Shown here: positions 61,223 to 64,000 of the stretch, piece after piece | Position numbering within the stretch: the stretch's first letter is position 1 | How the letters are laid out: every line of letters starts with the position of its first letter | Source of the DNA: Hymenoscyphus infarciens | Lineage: Eukaryota > Ascomycota > Leotiomycetes > Helotiales > Helotiaceae | Direction: 5' to 3' | Length of the DNA stretch: 64,000 nucleotides | Assembly (NCBI GenBank): GCA_001414345.1 | Contig: LLCB01000159.1 | Coordinates: 1-64,000, forward strand | Program-made: the position numbers and the translations under genes | The notes under the pieces: generated by a model | What the model was told of the DNA's origin: nothing | Database searches by the model: none | What the model saw: the letters and a program-made list of their open reading frames with translations, nothing else

Positions 61223-61672
61223 TGTAGGTTTATTTGGAAGTCGACGGTAGTTTAATAGATAGCCGAGAACAGCAGGAAATTTATGAAAGATGTGGGGTAC
61301 AAGGGCGGTCACCGACCAACGGCAGGTGGTCAAAACTCAGTGACAGCACCTTGACGGCTAATAGTAATTTGTACACGAATATCCTTGTTCAATTTGTGCT
61401 TCGTTCCGGCAAGGAAACAGCTATCTGTGACTGTTTTGAGTGTTTGCCTGCAAAGTACATTATTTTGCCTCATGATTTACTATTGAGGTTAACTTCGCAC
61501 AGTGCTCTTTCCACCGTGCTGATGCTGACAGAAACAAATAGGTAGTCATTTACACTATATAACAAGTACCCGAAAGTCTACTTTCAACACCAATACTAGC
61601 CCAGTTGGGCCAAGGAAAAAAGAGGTTGTGTTCGGGCGGAAATCGTGTGATACACAAGTGAGTGAAAGGTCT
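61223..61672. other. Intergenic region upstream of the SDR
   Basis: About 450 bp with no supported gene; it should contain the SDR promoter. An in-frame upstream extension of the SDR to 61,333 exists, but the ATG at 61,222 directly precedes the conserved dinucleotide-binding strand. Confidence 0.5.
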
Positions 61673-62152
61673 ATGATGACATTCTGCAATCTCTTTTTCT
61701 CCTCCTTTTTCAACATCTATTTCACAAATCTACACCTCACATACTCTAACTCAACCTATGATAATTCGCATGATCCACACATCTTCCCGAGCAACATCTG
61801 GATCCGAGAATTGGAAATGAATACCTCCAGGCGTAACGAGGGCCCAAACCAAAGCAATAATTGGGACTTCTTTTCTCCAAAAACCGCCACTTTCTGTGTG
61901 AGACCCTTAGAAAATCTGGTTATGAACTCCATGGAATGGGTAAGTGTGCGAGAATTTTCCATGCTAAATAGATGTACAATAACCCAAATTTGGTTCTTGA
62001 AGCTCAACGGGACTCGTACTTTCAAAGCACAAGCATTACACGCATTTGATTCTAGAGAAAGGGATGGCTATGCTCGTGTTGAGCTTAGAAGCAATAAGAA
62101 AATCCTGCCGCGAAGTAACAGGCCCATTGTTCTGATTACCTCCGAAAAATAA
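61673..62152 (+). CDS. Doubtful ORF, 159 residues, unknown
   Basis: A single frame from ATG 61,673 to 62,152 starts MMTFCNLFFSSFFNIYF, hydrophobic enough for a signal anchor or weak signal peptide. Segments such as FPSNIWIRELEMNTSRR and FCVRPLENLVMNSMEWVSV follow. No family is recognised. A GTAAGT follows GGAATG at about 61,938, so splicing could alter the model. The length is above the chance level for this region, but there is no other support. Confidence 0.3.
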   Translation: MMTFCNLFFSSFFNIYFTNLHLTYSNSTYDNSHDPHIFPSNIWIRELEMNTSRRNEGPNQSNNWDFFSPKTATFCVRPLENLVMNSMEWVSVREFSMLNRCTITQIWFLKLNGTRTFKAQALHAFDSRERDGYARVELRSNKKILPRSNRPIVLITSEK

Positions 62153-63502
62153 CATTATACCAAAAGCTTAAAATAACCAAACAAAAACTTGAAACTTACA
62201 ACCAGAGGTAGAATTCCTCTTTAAATTTTAATATTACTTGATTCATCTCACGGTATTATACCAGTCTTTTGGGAAAGTTTTATAAAAGACGGATTGATGA
62301 GATGAACCCCAAGAGGAGATATACTTCGACTGGGTCGGGATAGGAGGCGATTCGTCGAAAATGGGATGGCGGAGTTCCAAATGGAGTTAGAGAGGAGTGA
62401 TTTATGTACCACAAGTCCTCTTTGATGACGCCTGACAATTGTGCGCATATTGCCATATATGCAGGGGAAATTCATTGAGTCGCTCTGCGTTGGTGAGGCG
62501 GCTGAACTTTTGAAGCCTTGGATTTAGTTAACAAAGTCCTGCAGACAGTAGCACAATTAAGTAGCAAACGCAGCATATATGAGTTAGCATGGAAGTCACA
62601 AATTGAACCAAGTAGTGACGGCGAGCTAGTCCCCTTCGGCTGACTCACCCACATGTGAAGACAGTTCATGAAAAACCAACAGAGTTGAGAAGTGACAGTA
62701 ATCTTCTTTCACTGTAAGCTATCAAACATGTCCCTAGGACTGAATCATTTCCCGGTTATTTACAAATAGTCTTAAAACTTAACCTCTCGCCATTGGTAGG
62801 TTATTAGCTAAATGACATGGAAGTCGAAAAGAACATACCTTACTATTCCCGTCGGGAAAAGAGTATCTTGAATTCTTGCGATAAATTCGTGCAAAGTAAT
62901 ACCTTGTAAAAATTCTACTGGATCTTACTACCAGTAGGTAACCTACAAATTGTTGTTCAGAAAACCCTTGCTATTGGAAGGTTACCTACGAATAGCATTA
63001 AACCCCACCCAGGAGTTTTTCCAAGGGTGCAGTTCATGGTTAAGGATTACGAAATTCCAAAGTGCTATGCAAAGAAGAGTTACAAGCAAGGTGCTAAATA
63101 ACGAGTGACCCATGAGTAAGCCACCTTTGCTCCTTCCCTCTTAGACGAGGGAGGGAATGGAAGGCGCGATCCCCTGTTCCCATCTAGAGTATAAAATTCC
63201 CCATCGACATATTTTCTGTTGTCGAAAATGTATTGCCGAGGATGACTTGTCTGCTATATTTGCGGGGTGGATTGAGAGGGACAACCATCAACTGAAGTCT
63301 TTGCAACATAGCAAGTACAGGGAGAGGTGTCCAGGGCTTATAGATCTCGACAAACAAAACGGAAGTTTTCTACCCATGATAGAGCAGCGGGGATTGCCAC
63401 AGGGTAGAGAGGAGTAACTTTTGAAATCCATTCCTATACACACGTAAAATATTGCCCTGATCTGGAAATGGAAAAATTTAATATTAGGTATTCTGATAAG
63501 AC
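62153..63502. other. Intergenic region
   Basis: About 1.35 kb with only short, motif-free frames (60-90 codons). A palindromic phrase, TAGGTAACCTAC, lies near 62,936 and a related GGTTACCTACG near 62,981. No gene is supported; the right end should hold the terminator of the SRP receptor gene. Confidence 0.45.
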
Positions 63503-64000
63503 TTACAGTCTCTCTGAAATCCACTTCCACCATTTCTCAGTCACAGGACCATCGCCCCCAGTGACATTACCACCCGCAACCTCAATCAATACATCAAATT
63601 CCTCCATCTGAGTAAACTTGAAATTTGAACTTCCCACCTCCCCAAGCCAATCGTCTTTCTCCTCATCCTCCATTCCAATTCCAGAATCCAACAATCCCTT
63701 GCTCCTCGAGACTCTAACCTTTGTAATCTCAATCTCTAAACTGCTCTTTACAAGTGCTGCCGGAAGCGCAGTAAACAAATCCATCTTATTCGCGGCAATC
63801 AAAAGCGGAATCTCTTTCAGACTCTTGGCAGCTTTATTCTTGCTCTCCATCCTCTTTTGGAGTGTTAACAGCACATCGTGGAGATAATCTGCTGTTTGGC
63901 GCAATCCCTCATCGCCGACGGATAAGGTCGCTGCGTCTACGAGGAATATTATGCCCTTGAGGTTTTGTGGGTTGGTGAGGCTATCGAGAGCATGATGGCG
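63503..64000 (-). CDS. Signal recognition particle receptor beta subunit (SRP102-like), C-terminal part
   Basis: The minus-strand frame enters from beyond the right edge and stops at 63,503, giving the last 165 residues. It shows LKGIIFLVDAA and RQTADYLHDVLLTLQ after the missing G1-G3 boxes, the guanine-recognition box AANKMD (G4), and the typical C-terminal segment ending WWKWISERL. SR-beta is a small GTPase anchored in the ER membrane by an N-terminal helix that docks SR-alpha and the translocon during co-translational targeting. The membrane anchor and the P-loop lie outside the window. An insert with charged text (GIGMEDEEKDDW) interrupts the C-terminal part, as in other filamentous fungi. 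Confidence 0.85.
   Translation of the reverse strand, partial: RHHALDSLTNPQNLKGIIFLVDAATLSVGDEGLRQTADYLHDVLLTLQKRMESKNKAAKSLKEIPLLIAANKMDLFTALPAALVKSSLEIEITKVRVSRSKGLLDSGIGMEDEEKDDWLGEVGSSNFKFTQMEEFDVLIEVAGGNVTGGDGPVTEKWWKWISERL

Overview
The window looks like part of a filamentous ascomycete chromosome (Pezizomycotina; Leotiomycetes is only a guess). The evidence is introns of about 45-110 nt with GTRNGT donors, CTRAC-like branch sites and YAG acceptors, and a set of genes typical of these fungi: ATG17, a ZRT3-like ZIP carrier, an SYT1-like Sec7 ARF-GEF, ECM14, a GH28 enzyme and the SRP receptor beta subunit. The DNA alternates sharply between ordinary gene-bearing sequence and very AT-rich blocks. 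In the AT-rich blocks CpA/TpG is almost gone and TpA is in great excess, which is the signature of repeat-induced point mutation (RIP).

Layout. 1-13,500 is a RIP-degraded block: a palindromic tandem array, a gag-only LTR element with a second copy nested inside it (both with target-site duplications), a separate LTR and a dead LINE. 13,560-14,450 is a small island of normal composition with one possible broken gene. 14,460-19,480 is a second RIP block with a MITE family, a 1.15-kb TRIM-like element and a solo LTR split by a MITE. 19,480-47,640 is a gene island holding an HNH protein, ATG17, a GH28 enzyme, an acidic unknown protein, a ZRT3-like carrier, an SYT1-like GEF, ECM14, an unknown ORF with one in-frame stop, and an amidase; a hAT-type MITE lies between the carrier and the GEF. 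47,650-56,675 is a third RIP block: a pogo-like transposase relic and a structurally complete 8.1-kb Ty3/Gypsy chromovirus (LTR, TSD, PPT, RT, integrase, chromodomain), with every reading frame destroyed. 56,680-64,000 is a second gene island with an epoxide hydrolase, a tiny two-exon candidate, a frameshifted SDR, one weak ORF, and the C-terminal part of the SRP receptor beta subunit, which runs off the right edge.

How the genes relate. The central island is mostly housekeeping: autophagy scaffold, vacuolar zinc export, Arf activation and secretory-pathway genes. The genes that flank the 8.1-kb retrotransposon are accessory catabolic or detoxification types (amidase, epoxide hydrolase, SDR). 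Two of these three show damage: a mutated splice donor in the amidase and a frameshift in the SDR. The epoxide hydrolase is intact only if a single-nucleotide exon is used, which I regard as the most interesting single observation in the window. No tRNA, rRNA or CRISPR array was recognised.
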